The notes below the pieces were generated by a model. It had not been told where the DNA came from. It searched no databases and saw nothing but the letters and a program-made list of their open reading frames with translations. From Pegoplata infirma (taxonomy: Eukaryota; Arthropoda; Insecta; Diptera; Anthomyiidae), in NCBI GenBank assembly GCA_963921195.1, contig OY992537.1:130594694-130658693 (forward strand): a stretch of 64,000 nucleotides of DNA, read 5' to 3'. Shown here piece by piece: positions 43,908-55,236 of this stretch (positions are counted from its first letter, which is position 1; the number at the start of each line of letters is the position of its first letter). Position numbers and translations under genes: made by a program.

Positions 43908-44495
43908 CGGCGTTCACACCTGCTGTTTTGAAGTGTTTAAAAGTGAGATGTTTAAAAAAGTCTTTGTTCTGTATCCATTACGTTTTTATTCTGTTACTGG
44001 TGTTTTGTTAAACAACTTGTTTAAAGTCGCTAGTGTGAACTCCATATAACAGTAGACTTATTGTAGGTTTATTTGACAAGTATTCCTGCAACATCTGTCA
44101 AATAAACCTACTTTAGTTATATTTCAGTTTTTATGATTAACCACCATTATATACAGAAAATGTTGTTTATACCCTATTCACACGTACAGTTTTAAATCGT
44201 TTTTAGCAGCAATATTTTTAGCACTTTCTTTATTCAATTACAGTATATTGACAGAAAATGCTAAAAATAATTGCTAAAAACGGTTTAAAACTGTAAGTGT
44301 GAATAGGGTATAAGGTGATAGTCATCAAGTCGTGTCATTACCTCATTATTCCATAATATGGAGTTCACACTAGCGACTTTAAACAAGTTGTTTAACAAAA
44401 CACCAGTAACAGAATAAAAACGTAATGGATACAGAACAAAGACTTTTTTAAACATCTCACTTTTAAACACTTCAAAACAGCAAGTGTGAACGCCG
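43908..44495. repeat. Inverted pair of TA-flanked MITEs (family I) around a family H copy
   Basis: I1 (43908-44044) and I2 (44359-44495) are 137-bp copies in opposite orientation, each flanked by TA, with ends CGGCGTTCACAC and TGGAGTTCACAC. Family H copy 3 (44172-44308) lies between them. The arrangement makes a 0.6-kb inverted repeat. Families H and I have the same length and a shared 'ttcacac' subterminal motif, so they may be related. Confidence 0.75.
44172..44308. mobile_element. TA-flanked MITE (family H), copy 3
   Basis: 137 bp, CCCTATTCACACGTACAG...GTAAGTGTGAATAGGG, TA on both sides. Confidence 0.8.
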
Positions 44496-44598
44496 TATTA
44501 ACATAAAATTACACTATATGGTAATAGAATAATGAGCTTATCGATTTAACGATTATCTAGTAACATAATTAGCCCTCTGTACTCTTGTACAGCTAATA

Positions 44599-44735
44599 CC
44601 CTATTCACACTTACAGTTTTAAACCGTTTTTAGCAATTATTTTTAGCATTTTTTGTCAATATACTGTAATAGAATAAAGAAAGTGGTAAAAATATTGCTG
44701 CAAAAAACGATTTAAAACTGTACGTGTGAATAGGG
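44599..44735. mobile_element. TA-flanked MITE (family H), copy 4
   Basis: 137 bp, CCCTATTCACACTTACAG...ACGTGTGAATAGGG, TA on both sides. Opposite orientation to copy 3. Confidence 0.8.
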
Positions 44736-44879
44736 TATAAAACGTTTTTTTTAAGAAAATATTTTAAGCAATTTCTTTATGCTATTACAGTATATTGACA
44801 GATTAAAACGAAAAACGTTACTAAAAACTTCAAAATTACAAGTACATTCAAAAGTTTAAGAATTTTTTATAAAAAAGGT

Positions 44880-45055
44880 CTTAGAATCTCAGAATTTTTC
44901 TATAGAAAAAATATATGAAAAAGTATTTTTTTTTTATAGAAAAATTCTCAGATTCTGAAACAGTTTTTCTATAGAAAAACTCTCAGATTCTGAAACAGTT
45001 TTGCCATAGAAAAAATTTTAAGATTCATTTTTCTATGGAAAAATTCTTATTGAAG
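44880..45055. repeat. Tandem repeat, about 45-bp unit
   Basis: About three units of 'ctcagattctgaaacagttt' with 'ttctatagaaaaa' between them. The rest of 44740-45885 has no gene. Its end (45810-45885) carries 'cccgggaat' motifs that resemble the G+C-rich clusters at 37185-37615. Confidence 0.6.
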
Positions 45056-45885
45056 TTATTTCAGCAATTTAAAAAAGATACACAAACAAATTAATTAAAT
45101 AAAAATAAAATTTTAAATTATTTAATAAAAATTACATTAAAATTCTGAAAAAATTTAAATTTTTAAAGAAAAACTAGTAAGGAAATACTTTATTTTGCAT
45201 ATTTTTTAGGTCTTATAATTATTTTTCTTTAATCGATTGCGTGACAAAATACGTAATGAAATTTAGTATTTCATATTCAGATCAACAATTGTTATAGTGC
45301 AAAAAACATTTTAATACTTTAAAAATTATATAACAAACTTGCTTTTCAGCTTAAAATTTTATATATGAAGTAAAAAGTCTGATATGCACAGTATATTGGT
45401 GTTGTCATTTTGACACGAATGCCTTAAAGCGATTATTTTAATAATTTGAAAGTTTAATTAAATATATCTTCAAAATATTATTCTACTGCTTCTTACGGTT
45501 GGTGTTGTCAAAACTGGAAAAAATTACCAAAAAGTCGTTCCAAACACATTTGTTGTAAAATTTTAAATCGGATAAGTTACACTTATTTTCCGAATTGTGA
45601 AAACTGTTGTATGAAGTGAAAATACGTCTATGCAAATACTGCAACTGTGATAAAAAATTAGATTTATGAACTTTTAACGTATATTTTTGAGGTTAATAAA
45701 ACTACTTTACAAAAGATGACACCTTAAATGCGTTTAAATTAAAAAATACGACCATAATTTGTAATAAAATAATTTTTATATGATAAATTTAAAAATTTGT
45801 TTTAATCAAAAAATTCCCGGGAATACAATTTTTTTAAAACGCTTTCCCGGGAATTGAAAAAGTCCGGGAATTTAGAAACCCTACA

Positions 45886-47341
45886 AGCGAGATAAAATGT
45901 ACTCCTGAGTGAGTGTGTGTCATTAAAAAATTCGTGTGCCTACACCGAACCAAATCGCGTAGGTAAAATCAACAAAAAAATTTTGTAGATCTTTAACGAA
46001 ATTTCGTCAATTTTTTTTTTAAGATTCAACAAATTTTATTCAAATCAACAAAATTTCGTCAAGTTTACATCCTCTAAATAAGTAAAATTGACGAAATTTC
46101 ATCAAATTGACTAAATTTTGTCAAATTGACTAAATTTTGTCAAATTGACTAAATTTCGTCAAATTGACTAATTTTATTAGTTTGGACGCCATTACTTTTT
46201 GCATTGTGCAGTGTCATAAAAAAAACTTATGTTTTGCTAAAATTTATTTATTTTTTCATGCAATTTTATGCAATTGCTAAAGCTTTTAAGTTTTTGCCAT
46301 GTTTTTTGGCATTATAAAAGCGTCTTCAAATTCTACAAAACTTCATGTGAAAACAAAACTTTATGTAAGTAATGATATATGTATATAATAATTAAATTTA
46401 TAAACTAATTTTTATTTTTATTAATGTTTTTAGGTATTCTATACATTACATTGACAAAGGTTTAGGCAAAGATAAATAAGTTTCGGTCTGGAATTTAAAT
46501 TAACACATTGGAAATATGAACACACGGCAGCAGTTTCTTCGTCTTCAATAAATTCATTCCCTTTTTGTAAGTTTATTATTTTGTAATTTTTTTGTTTATT
46601 ATAGTAAACATTTTTTAAGTTTTTAAAATATTAACATATTCCTTTTAATAAAAAATATAATTTCTAAAATAAAAATAATATTTATGGATATTTTATTTTT
46701 TGAAAGGGTAGACAAATTTAGTAAAATTGATAAAATATCGTAGAATCAACGAAAATCATTTTGTTAAATTGATGATATTTATTCAAATTGAATAAACTAT
46801 TTTATTCAAATTGACGAAAATAATTCTGTTAATTTGACGAAATTTCGTCAAATTTATCTCAAATATAAATTAACGAAAATTTTATTCAAATCAACACCCC
46901 TGTTTTGTTAGCTGTATAATGATTGTTCTTTCGTCAAATCAACATGCTTTTTCGTAAATATTACTGCCGTATTTGGTTCGGTGTATCTCTACTTTAAACT
47001 TATGCATTTTTTTATAAATATTTATTTTTTATGTTATTGTAATGCATTATGCATCCAATTATAAATAATGCATTATTTCAAACTTTGAAATAATACATAA
47101 TGTAACCAAATATAAGTCATCCATGATTTAATGTTTAGAAATAATAAATATGAAATACATTTTTTCCAATAATCATGCATTACGTAGCAAATTATTAGTA
47201 ATGCATTATTTTTCACTTGAAAATAGTACGTTGTGGAACAAATGTTTGGTAAGACATCATAAAATAATGCTTCAAATAAGTTATATACATTACCTGGTAA
47301 TGTGTTATATAATCACCACCCATTACCAAAGTTTTGCTGGG
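45886..47341. mobile_element. Family B element, copy B3 (left-truncated), carrying a CACCG element
   Basis: It begins inside family B at 'caagcgagataaaatg' and ends in the intact terminus gttttgctggg at 47341. Its left third is replaced by the unrelated 'cccgggaatttagaaaccc' sequence. It is interrupted by 45943-46983. Confidence 0.75.
45943..46983. mobile_element. CACCG...CGGTG element, TA-flanked
   Basis: A 1041-bp element with perfect 13-bp ends CACCGAACCAAAT and inverse, TA on both sides, inserted in B3. Both halves are filled with 'caaattgacgaaatttcgtc' repeats in both orientations. No transposase. Confidence 0.82.
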
Positions 47342-47381
47342 TATAATCGAGTTTGACTCTATATTTAATAATTAGCTATCA

Positions 47382-47389
47382 TATATAAA
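47382..47389 (+). promoter_or_regulatory. TATA box upstream of the acidic repeat gene
   Basis: TATATAAA about 113 bp before the ATG at 47495, in the short non-transposon stretch after B3. Spacing allows a leader of about 80 nt. Inference from sequence only. Confidence 0.45.
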
Positions 47390-47494
47390 CATTTTTGGTC
47401 GGGCTATTTTTTATTCCATACCAATTTGTGAATATTTACAGCGGCGATCGTAGAAAGAAGCAGTGATACAGCAATTGTTGCAAACACAAAAAAA

Positions 47495-48005
47495 ATGATA
47501 TGGGACAAAAAAAAATCCATGGAAAAACTTGTTCAACCCCCACAAAAAATAATTAAAATTAATAACAAAAAACTAGTTGCACTAGTTGAAAAAGAAATTC
47601 AACCCCCACAAAAAATAATCAAAATTAATAACAAAAAACCAGTTATTGAACCAGTAAAACCAGTTAAATGGGAACCAGTAAATGGTGATTTTGGTAATGT
47701 TGGGGATTTGTTAGATGATGATGATTTGCTTGAAGCAGTTGTTGAACCAGTAAATGTTGATGTTGGGGATTTCATTGATGAGGATGCAGTTGTTGAACCA
47801 GTTGAATTGGAACCAGTAAATGGTGATGTTGGGGAATTCATTGATGAGGATGCAGTTGTTGAACCAGTAAATGGTGATGTTGGGGATTTCCTTGATGAGG
47901 ATGCAGTTGTTGAACCAGCTGAATTGGAACCAGTAAATGATGATTTGTTTAATGATGTGGACATTTTGTGTGGAAATGTTGTTGCGGAGATTCAAGAAAA
48001 TAATG
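47495..48005 (+). CDS. Acidic repeat protein, exon 1
   Basis: A 170-codon exon ending AATG|GTAATA in phase 1. The N-terminus (about 60 residues) is basic and contains two copies of IQPPQKIIKINNKK-like sequence. It is followed by a very acidic region with four repeats built on EPVNGDVGDFIDEDAVV. There is no signal peptide or membrane segment and no domain I know. The clean frame, the coding repeats that stay in frame, the splice signals and the TATA box argue for a real gene. The mix of a basic head and acidic repeats would suit a nuclear or structural protein, but this is a guess. The antisense frames at 47599-48025 are mirror images of the repeats. It could also belong to an unrecognised transposon. 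Confidence 0.6.
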
Positions 48006-48207
48006 GTAATATTTATTACAATCAACCAAAAATTTTATTTTTCCTAAATGTACCCTTGTGTTAAACACTATATATGATAAATATGAATATGATTGTTTTT
48101 TTAAAACGCTCTAAAAGCATTAGGAGAACTAAAAATAAAGTGGTTTAGCCACCAAAACATTTTACTAATCGTTTTTGCAACTAAAAAAATTTTTTTTTGT
48201 TTTGCAG

Positions 48208-48353
48208 GGGGTAACATCGTCATGGATAATGGTGGAATTGCAGTTTCAAATGCATTTGAGATGTTAACAGAAGATGACATAGAAATGGAGAGGATATGTT
48301 TCAATGCTGCAGAGGAAGTCGAAAAAAAAAGAGGTAATAGTTATAAGACATAG
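48208..48353 (+). CDS. Acidic repeat protein, exon 2 (possibly terminal)
   Basis: After a 202-bp intron with pyrimidine-rich acceptor tttttttttgttttgcag, the frame resumes in the right phase. It reads NIVMDNGGIAVSNAFEML and an acidic helix-like stretch ending EEVEKKRG. Either it stops at TAG 48351-48353, giving a protein of about 218 residues, or it splices again at GAG|GTAATA (48333) into an exon I cannot find. The CCCA element starts 56 bp after the stop. Confidence 0.5.
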
Positions 48354-48408
48354 TAAAAAAACTTCCAAACATAGGTAAAAATTTCGTTTAAAAAAAATAT
48401 AATAATTA

Positions 48409-49283
48409 CCCAGGCAGAAAAATACGAACGGGAGAGCGCTGGCAAAGTACCTTTTATGGTCGCTTGTGTGCTGGGAAAGCATCACAGTTTAGTACTCTCC
48501 CAGCGTCCAAAATGATAACCACGGTAAACGGTATGCCGTTGCTATTTTAAAGCGCTTTAAAAACAAAAAATATGGTACTATTATAAGTAGTACTTTTAGA
48601 ACAAAAAAATGGGACGTATCTAAATTGTATACATAAGTCCATAAGACACAACTTTTTTTGGTGTTTATTTGAATAAAGAAATTTGTTAAATTAGGATAAA
48701 AATTTTATTGACTCATTTATTAGGATAAAAAAATTTTGAACAAAATTTGAACAATTTTCTAAGTCCTGGAAAAATTTGTTTGCAGTTTTCTTTGCATTTT
48801 GGAATAAAAGATTTATTAAAAATGCTTTTAGGAAAAAATTTGGAAAAGTTCCGAAAAAAAGTGGTGTATTGAACCGAAACGGGTATGTATCCGGAGTTTA
48901 AGGGTGATGTATCTGGAGTTTAAGACACTTCCTCACGAAAGAAACAGGTGTTTTTACATAAATGGTTTCAAGTTTGTAATATGTAGGTCCAGAGACTATA
49001 TGTAGGTCATTGTGTATAAGTGACATATCATGAGAACTATCAAGGACCGGCCAGTTATCCTGCAGGGAAATAAAAAATATTCCAATTGTTATGAAAATTA
49101 ATATTACATATATAATTTTAATATAATTTTAATAAAAAATGTATACTTTGAACGGATATAAATAGAAAAACATTGGCAAAGCGCTTGGAAAGCACTTTTT
49201 CGAATTCATACTACATTCTACACAAAAAATGAAGTGCTTTGCCGAGACGTTTTCTTTGGAACGGTTGGCAGTTTCTGCTTGGG
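48409..49283. mobile_element. CCCA...TGGG element, non-autonomous
   Basis: An 875-bp element starting CCCAGGCAGAAAAATACG, with right end inverse CCCAAGCAGAAACTGCC, flanked by TA on both sides. Its first 16 bp match the inverse right end of the element at 19214-21130 almost exactly. Subterminal 'gagcgctggcaaag' and 'ggcaaagcgcttgg' motifs appear at both ends. No transposase frame. It belongs to the same family as the 1.9-kb element. Confidence 0.8.
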
Positions 49284-49296
49284 TAGTTTTCAAATA

Positions 49297-49589
49297 CAGT
49301 TGAACCTCGATTATCCGGGTTGCATGGGACCGGACTTAGCACGGATAATCGAAAAACACGGTTAAAATAGGTTTTATATTTTTCTTCATTTGTATATGTT
49401 CGTGAATATATTGCACGGATAATAGAGGTAAAGCACGGTTAATAGCGGTAAAAACAATAACAAAAAATACAATATGTACGTACATGTATGAATTGCATGG
49501 ATAGTAGAGGTAAAGCACGGTTAATAGAGGTAAAAAACAAACACACAGCATGCCGGTTAATAGAGGGCCGGATAATCGAGGTTCAACTG
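49297..49589. mobile_element. pogo/Tigger-type MITE, TA-flanked
   Basis: A 293-bp element starting CAGTTGAACCTCGATTATCC and ending with the inverse, flanked by TA on both sides. This terminus is the standard one for pogo/Tigger elements. The interior repeats 'agaggtaaagcacggttaat' three times. Confidence 0.88.
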
Positions 49590-49593
49590 TATA

Positions 49594-50861
49594 TGGGTGA
49601 AATCAAAAAATGTCAGTGTTTTTGAGCCAAAATTGTACAAACAAAAAATTTTAATTTTTGGTGAATTTTTTTATTAAAATCGATATGTTACATCACTACT
49701 AATATAACTATAAAAAATCTCTTCTACAAATTGTTTCAAACAAATTTTATCGACAATTTTATGATTTTTTTGGAGACGGAGTTTACATTCACCGTAGAAA
49801 AATACATTAAATTTTTTGAATTTTTTTTGAAAACATTTTATTGAAATTTAAAAAACTTATTTATGTAATTACTAACAATTTTTGTAATTAGGATTTTTTT
49901 CTTGTTTTTGTTATTAAAGATTTTACAATTATTTTTTTTTTTAATAGGATTTTTCTAAGGAAATGTGAAATAAATTTATTATTATATCTGTTAAAATGGG
50001 TTTTTTTTTAATTTTTTGAATGATTAGTGTTAATATTTGCATCGGTTTTAACAACTACATAAAGTTTTTTTTACTATCTGCAAAAAAAAAAAAAAAAGTT
50101 GACGGAGTTTACAGAGACGGAGTTTACATTTCGTCACTTTTTGGCCTTTTTTTCAAAAACTATTTGTCGGAAATTGGTTTCCGAAAAAAAATCATTAGAT
50201 GTCCACTAGATACGTCAAAATATGACGATATTTCAGATACACGCTAAGTAGTTTTGTTGTAAACGTGGAGACGGAGTTTACAGCATTTTTCGATTTTTCA
50301 TTTATGATTTAACTTTTCATACCGGCAAATTAATATGCAATGAAAAAACTTGAAACCAATGATGCACAATGATACTTTATAGCCTCGCGTTTAATAAATG
50401 TGGCAATAACATATTATTTTTCTAAACATACTACGTCAAAAACAACAAAATTGTCGGGTTCCACAATGTCTAAAAAAAGTGTCGAAAAATCGTTACACAA
50501 TTGAAGCCGTGTTTGCATGGGTAAAAGAGATAGTTATGACTATATAAAAAAAATTTTTAAGAACGTCAACATTCCCTCTTTAAAAATGTAGTCAATTATT
50601 AAGCTCTTGGTTTATCGGTTTTTAAGATATAACCGGTTAAAGTTTAAAAACTGAAATGGTTATTGGCGACGGAGTTTACATTTGGCCTACAAAAATGAAA
50701 ATAACTTGTTTAAAATAGCTTATTAATATCCAGAATGATGTTAGTTATGTATAACGGCAATGTATATGACGTTGTACAAAAAAAAATATGCAAATACATT
50801 AACCAATGTATGAGATATTACACGATTACATGGTTTGGTTGACATTTTTTGATTTCACCCA
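49594..50861. mobile_element. TGGGTGAAATCA... element (FF), TA-flanked
   Basis: A 1268-bp element whose ends TGGGTGAAATCAAAAAATGT and inverse are exact for more than 20 bp; TA(TA) on both sides. It carries five copies of the 13-mer GACGGAGTTTACA, all in one orientation, at 49775, 50101, 50116, 50270 and 50668. No coding frame. Family unknown. Confidence 0.8.
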
Positions 50862-51003
50862 TATAATTCCCAAAACCCGAGTAAAAATAAACATATATGT
50901 ATAACAATATATAACTTGTCACCAAACGTAACGTATCATATATGATCATATATCCCGTGAGCTATTTTCTAAATTTTTTAAATACAGTCATATGTATTAT
51001 ATA
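50862..51003. other. Short spacer between FF and the Tc1 element
   Basis: A+T-rich with 'catatatgatcatata' palindromes; nothing else. Confidence 0.4.
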
Positions 51004-51346
51004 CAGCTGCGGTAAAAAAAATAGCACCAGGATAAAACAAAAATTTCTTCGTTGGTTTTTTTTAACAATTTTAACTTATGCCACTGACAACGTGTCATAA
51101 GATACTTACATGAGTGTGAAACAATATTACATAAGAAAAGGCTAAGTCGGTTTTTTATTTTATTAAAAATTTTCAGAGTTTTTAAAAAAACTTAAAAAAG
51201 ACTCAGTCAAAAAAATAGCACCACAGTACCTTTTGTATTAAAATTTAATTCTTAAATTTGAAAAACAAATGGATTATGAATTCAGTATTGTTTTGATATC
51301 TTTTAATATTAAAAAAAAATTCCGCGTTTTAGGGTCTTATAACGTA

Positions 51347-54247
51347 CACGCAAAAAAAAATCTGTGTCGGAGTGAGCAAAAATCTGGCATAATTTTACCA
51401 AAAATATGCTAAAACTACAACCGACGAAGTAGTTTTCGTAATTTAGCCAAAACACTTATGTAAAAAATTTTGAAGAAAATTCAAATGCTATTTAAGCAAA
51501 AACTTGGTAAAATATACCAAAAGAGATATGGTGAAATATACCAAAATTATTAGAAATGGTGGCTAAAAATAATGCTAAAAATTACCACATTTATGCTAAA
51601 ATAAATTTTCAATAATTTTTTGTAAAAATTTGTATATTTGTTGAATTCAAAATTTTCACAGAATAAATCCATATTAATATAATAAATGTTGTGTAGAATT
51701 AAATTTACCACCGACCAACTGACCCTTTTTGTACAATTTTCTCCAGTGACTGCTGCCTACGCTTTTTCTTGAAGTGATGGATCCGCTATAGCTTCACGAA
51801 TTTATTTAAAAGCATCCTGTAAAAATAGAAAATTATTACAAAACATAAATTTTAATTTATAAAACTGGTAAACCCAGTATGGAGGAACACTTACTTTGTG
51901 ATTCCATTTGTAACTCATCAAAACAGGTCTGGACTCCATTGGCTTTGCTATATAAATGAGTTTTTAGATTTTAATTTTATAACTAAAGGCAGGACTGGTG
52001 CCCACACTCCTTATTGTAGTTAAGGATTCGCCATGGCACACAGGGCCAGCATGATCCAATTCCGGCCAAAAGTCTTTATCGTTGTTGGATCCGTCTGAAA
52101 ATGTGCTTCTAGAGGAATTCGAGGTCGCTGATTTCAAAATTTAGCTAAAAACTAAAAAAATCAAAATGGCGGATGCAATATGGCGGACAATATTTTTTTT
52201 TAAATTGTCCGATTGAACTCAAATTTTGTTTTATGCTGGTCTTGGAGTTACTGAATAAGAATTTTTACTCCGAATTTTGAAAAACAAAATGGCGCACTAA
52301 ATATGCTTCTTAAAGTTTAAAGAATGATCCAACTCCAGCCAAAAGTCTTTATCGTTGTTGGATCCGGCTGAAAATGTGATTCTGGAGTATTTCGGGGTCG
52401 CTGATTTCAAAATTTAACTAAAAACTAAAAAAATCAAAATGGCGCATCCAATATGGCGGACAAATTTTTTTAATAATTGTCCGATTTAACTCAAATTTTG
52501 TTTTAAGGGGGTCTTGGAATATCTGAATTAGAATTACTGGCGCGAATTTTGAAAAACAAAATGGCGGACTAATGTGTTTAGTAAAGTTTGTTACAAGTAA
52601 TTAAAAAACAGTTAAATTTATTTTCTTTGTTGAAGGTAGCTGAAAGTGTGGCCTAGTAAATTTCCGGGTCTATTATTTTAAAATCGAACTAATAAAATTC
52701 AATATGGCGGAAACAATATGGCGGCTAGATTTTTTAACTTTGTCTGATCTAACTAAAAATCAGTTTTAAGAGTATAAGAGTGTCTGAAGTTAAATCTACG
52801 CACATAATTTTTACATAAATATTTTTTTTTATTTTTGATATAAATATGGAAATGGTGTAAATGACTTACTTAGTTTCAGAAAAGCTTTTGGAAATGGTGA
52901 CGACAAGTTATTCACTTTTTTCTTTATTTTGGAAATTCAATAAAAAATTTTTGAATTTAATTGGAAATGGTGTAACTGATAATTTCCATAATTCTACAAA
53001 AAAACTAGAAATGTAGATAATTTTTTTTCTGCACTTAAGGTACTCTCTGACGATAAAAAAACTAATCAAGCCGTAAAACATTATGTTGGGTTAAATTATT
53101 TTTTTTAAAAAACAAATCTCGGACCACTGCATATATGGCTGTAATTTCGCCATTTATCATTTCGAGCAAGTTTGGGCAACTTTTTTCGAAAGATATGGAT
53201 CCATTCTATATCAAAAAAAATATAGACAGATTGTATCGAACTGAGGATCGCTGAGGATTTTTTCGGCGCGAGGTAAATAGCTAAAAAATTATAACTTTTT
53301 TCACAAAAAACGTGATTTGCTGCCAGGCAAATGAGTTATATTTGTCCATGTTATTTTCGTTACAACGGCTTATGTATAAGGTTGAATCACTCAAACAAAA
53401 AGTTAAACATTAGCAATAGAAGTTTGAAAAAAAATTAAAAATTTATCTCAACTTTTAAAAATTTTTTACCAACTTTTTTAACTTTGAAGACCTGTCAAAG
53501 GAAAGGGTGTAATTGGATCATAAAGATAAGTTCAGAAAACCTGCTTCTATATATGCCCATCAAACTGGTAAACATTTTTTTGAGAATTTACAAATAAGGA
53601 CTTTTGGCCGGAAATCGATCTGTCTGGCCCTCTGTGCATGGCTTCAAACATTTATTTACCAGTACCCTGTAATAATAGAAAATTATTACCAAACACTAAT
53701 TTTTAACTAAAACTCTATTAAACCTTATTAGTGTCTTCGGAATAGGGGTATACTCACTTTATCATTCCATTAGTAATTCATCGAAACATACGTCTGGGAC
53801 TCCATTGGTTTTGCTAAATGAATGGTGTTTTAAGTTATGACTGCAAAATTAACTTTAGCATTTTTTTATCTTACATTTATTTATCTTTTAAACAACTAAT
53901 TATTTATTTTTATTTATTAATTTATTTTAATTTTATTTATCAATTTCCTTCTTACGTTTTTATAACACAAAAAATAAACGAACAACGCACACAAAAATAC
54001 AAAATGAAAATGGCGGTCTGTATTTGTTTTTTTTTTTTTTGTTGTTGTTTTCTTTCGATAAATTTTTGCCCAAGTAATTTGCGTTATTGTGCACGCTACT
54101 TGGTTATTTTACATAAAAAATGAATTATGTCACTTTAACATCGACAAGCATAATTTTAGCAAAAATTTGGTAAAAATTTTTTTTTGGTATGAAAAAAGTT
54201 TTACCAAGTAGGATTGCTCAATCTTACACAGATTTTTTTTTTGCGTG
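51347..54247. mobile_element. CACGC...GCGTG element (HH), 2.9 kb, TA-flanked
   Basis: The ends are CACGCAAAAAAAAATCTGTG and inverse, TA on both sides, in the middle of the Tc1 element. It carries a three-fold tandem repeat (52050-52790), a direct duplication (about 51710-51965 and 53660-53830) and an inverted pair around 'ttccggccaaaagtc' (52057 and 53600). Short minus-strand coding relics such as SKANGVQTCFDELQ (about 51900-51950) and its copy SKTNGVPDVCFDELL (about 53765-53820) suggest an old gene captured or carried by the element, possibly its own transposase; not recognised. Confidence 0.75.
52050..52790. repeat. Threefold tandem repeat with ATGGCGG motifs
   Basis: Units of about 270 bp start near 52050 and 52322, and a partial one near 52618. 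Each has two or three 'aaaatggcgg' or 'aatatggcgg' motifs, eight or so in total. Also conserved: 'aaaagtctttatcgttgttg' and 'gaattttgaaaaacaaaatg'. No frame is conserved. Confidence 0.75.
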
Positions 54248-54254
54248 TAGGTAT

Positions 54255-54530
54255 GTGATCCTATGTCTCAAAATAAAACAACAATGGGTTCATTTGTCCA
54301 TAGAACATTGATCCACTTTTAAGCTGTTCATTCTGAGTTACTGTTAGCAAACTTCAAACGACTTGCAGCATGCTTAACTGAGAGTAGGCGCACTTTTCCG
54401 AATCTGCTAGCGTTAATGTTGTTTTGTAATCTTTGACAACCATTTTCGCCATTTGCTGTCCTTTTTTAGCTCTGGAGCTGCCGTAGATGGGGCTTTCTTC
54501 CATTGTCATTACAAACACCTAAACACAAAA
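54255..54530 (-). pseudogene. Tc1-family transposase remnant
   Basis: Read on the minus strand this gives a degenerate match to the middle of a Tc1 transposase. A stretch like KVRLLSVKHAASRLKFA is followed by WINVLWTNEP, the place where active enzymes have VLW(S/T)DE with the second catalytic aspartate. Here the Asp codon reads Asn, and stops interrupt the frame. Only about 90 codons remain; the insert HH has removed the continuation. Dead. Confidence 0.6.
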
Positions 54531-55236
54531 ACATCGCTTGTGACTAAGTTTTTCAATCTCTAAAGTTCATTTTGTTGAATTTCCAATCATTTTATAAGCG
54601 CATCCAACCAATTTTCCTGTTTCAGAATATGGTTTATGTATAAATAGCATTAAGTTATTTTTGTAAACCATGAATTTTTAAATAAAGAACACTTATCTAT
54701 TTAAAAAAAAAAATGGTTTATGTTCAGAAATCATATTTTTTACAAAAGCACGTTTTTAAGGAGTGTAATATCTTCCACGTGATATTTTTTTAAAAATAAA
54801 TATCAAATTTTTTAATGAATTAAATTTTCTTATAAATAAAAATTATCTTTCTTTAATATTTAACACTTTTATTTAAATAATTAAAACAATATTAATTTTT
54901 TTTAAAGAAATTTTGTCATTCGGTGCTATTTTATTGACTGCACTGATTCAGAGTTTTTTTAAAATATCGATAATTAAAAAAGAACCGTCCACAATTTTTT
55001 GGAAAAAGTAATAATATTTAAGGGGTATTTACTTAGTATAAGAGTTTTGCATATTTACTTTAAACAAATACGCACATAATATTTTGTTTTAATTGAAGGA
55101 ATAGAGATTTTGTCATTGGTGCTATTTTTTTGACCGGCACTGTATATAATTTAATCATGATTCAGATTAAAAGGCGTACGGTTGATATAATTATATTTAA
55201 TTATATGAGGCTTAATAAAAAATTTGTTTTTCTCTA

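Larger units (their letters stand above)
51004..55142. mobile_element. Tc1/mariner-type element (GG), split by HH
   Basis: The ends are CAGCTGCGGTAAAAAAAATA and the inverse of CAGTGCCGGTCAAAAAAATA, flanked by TA on both sides. Without the insert HH it is about 1.2 kb, the normal size for Tc1. It contains a decayed transposase piece next to the insert on the minus strand. 'cggtgctattttattgactg' at about 54922 shows a second, inner copy of the terminal motif, as in long-TIR Tc1 elements. Confidence 0.82.

Noticed and set aside
47599..48025. Two minus-strand frames with Ser/Thr- and Asn-rich repeats
   Set aside because: Mirror frames of the in-frame acidic repeats on the plus strand; the plus strand has the promoter and splice signals.
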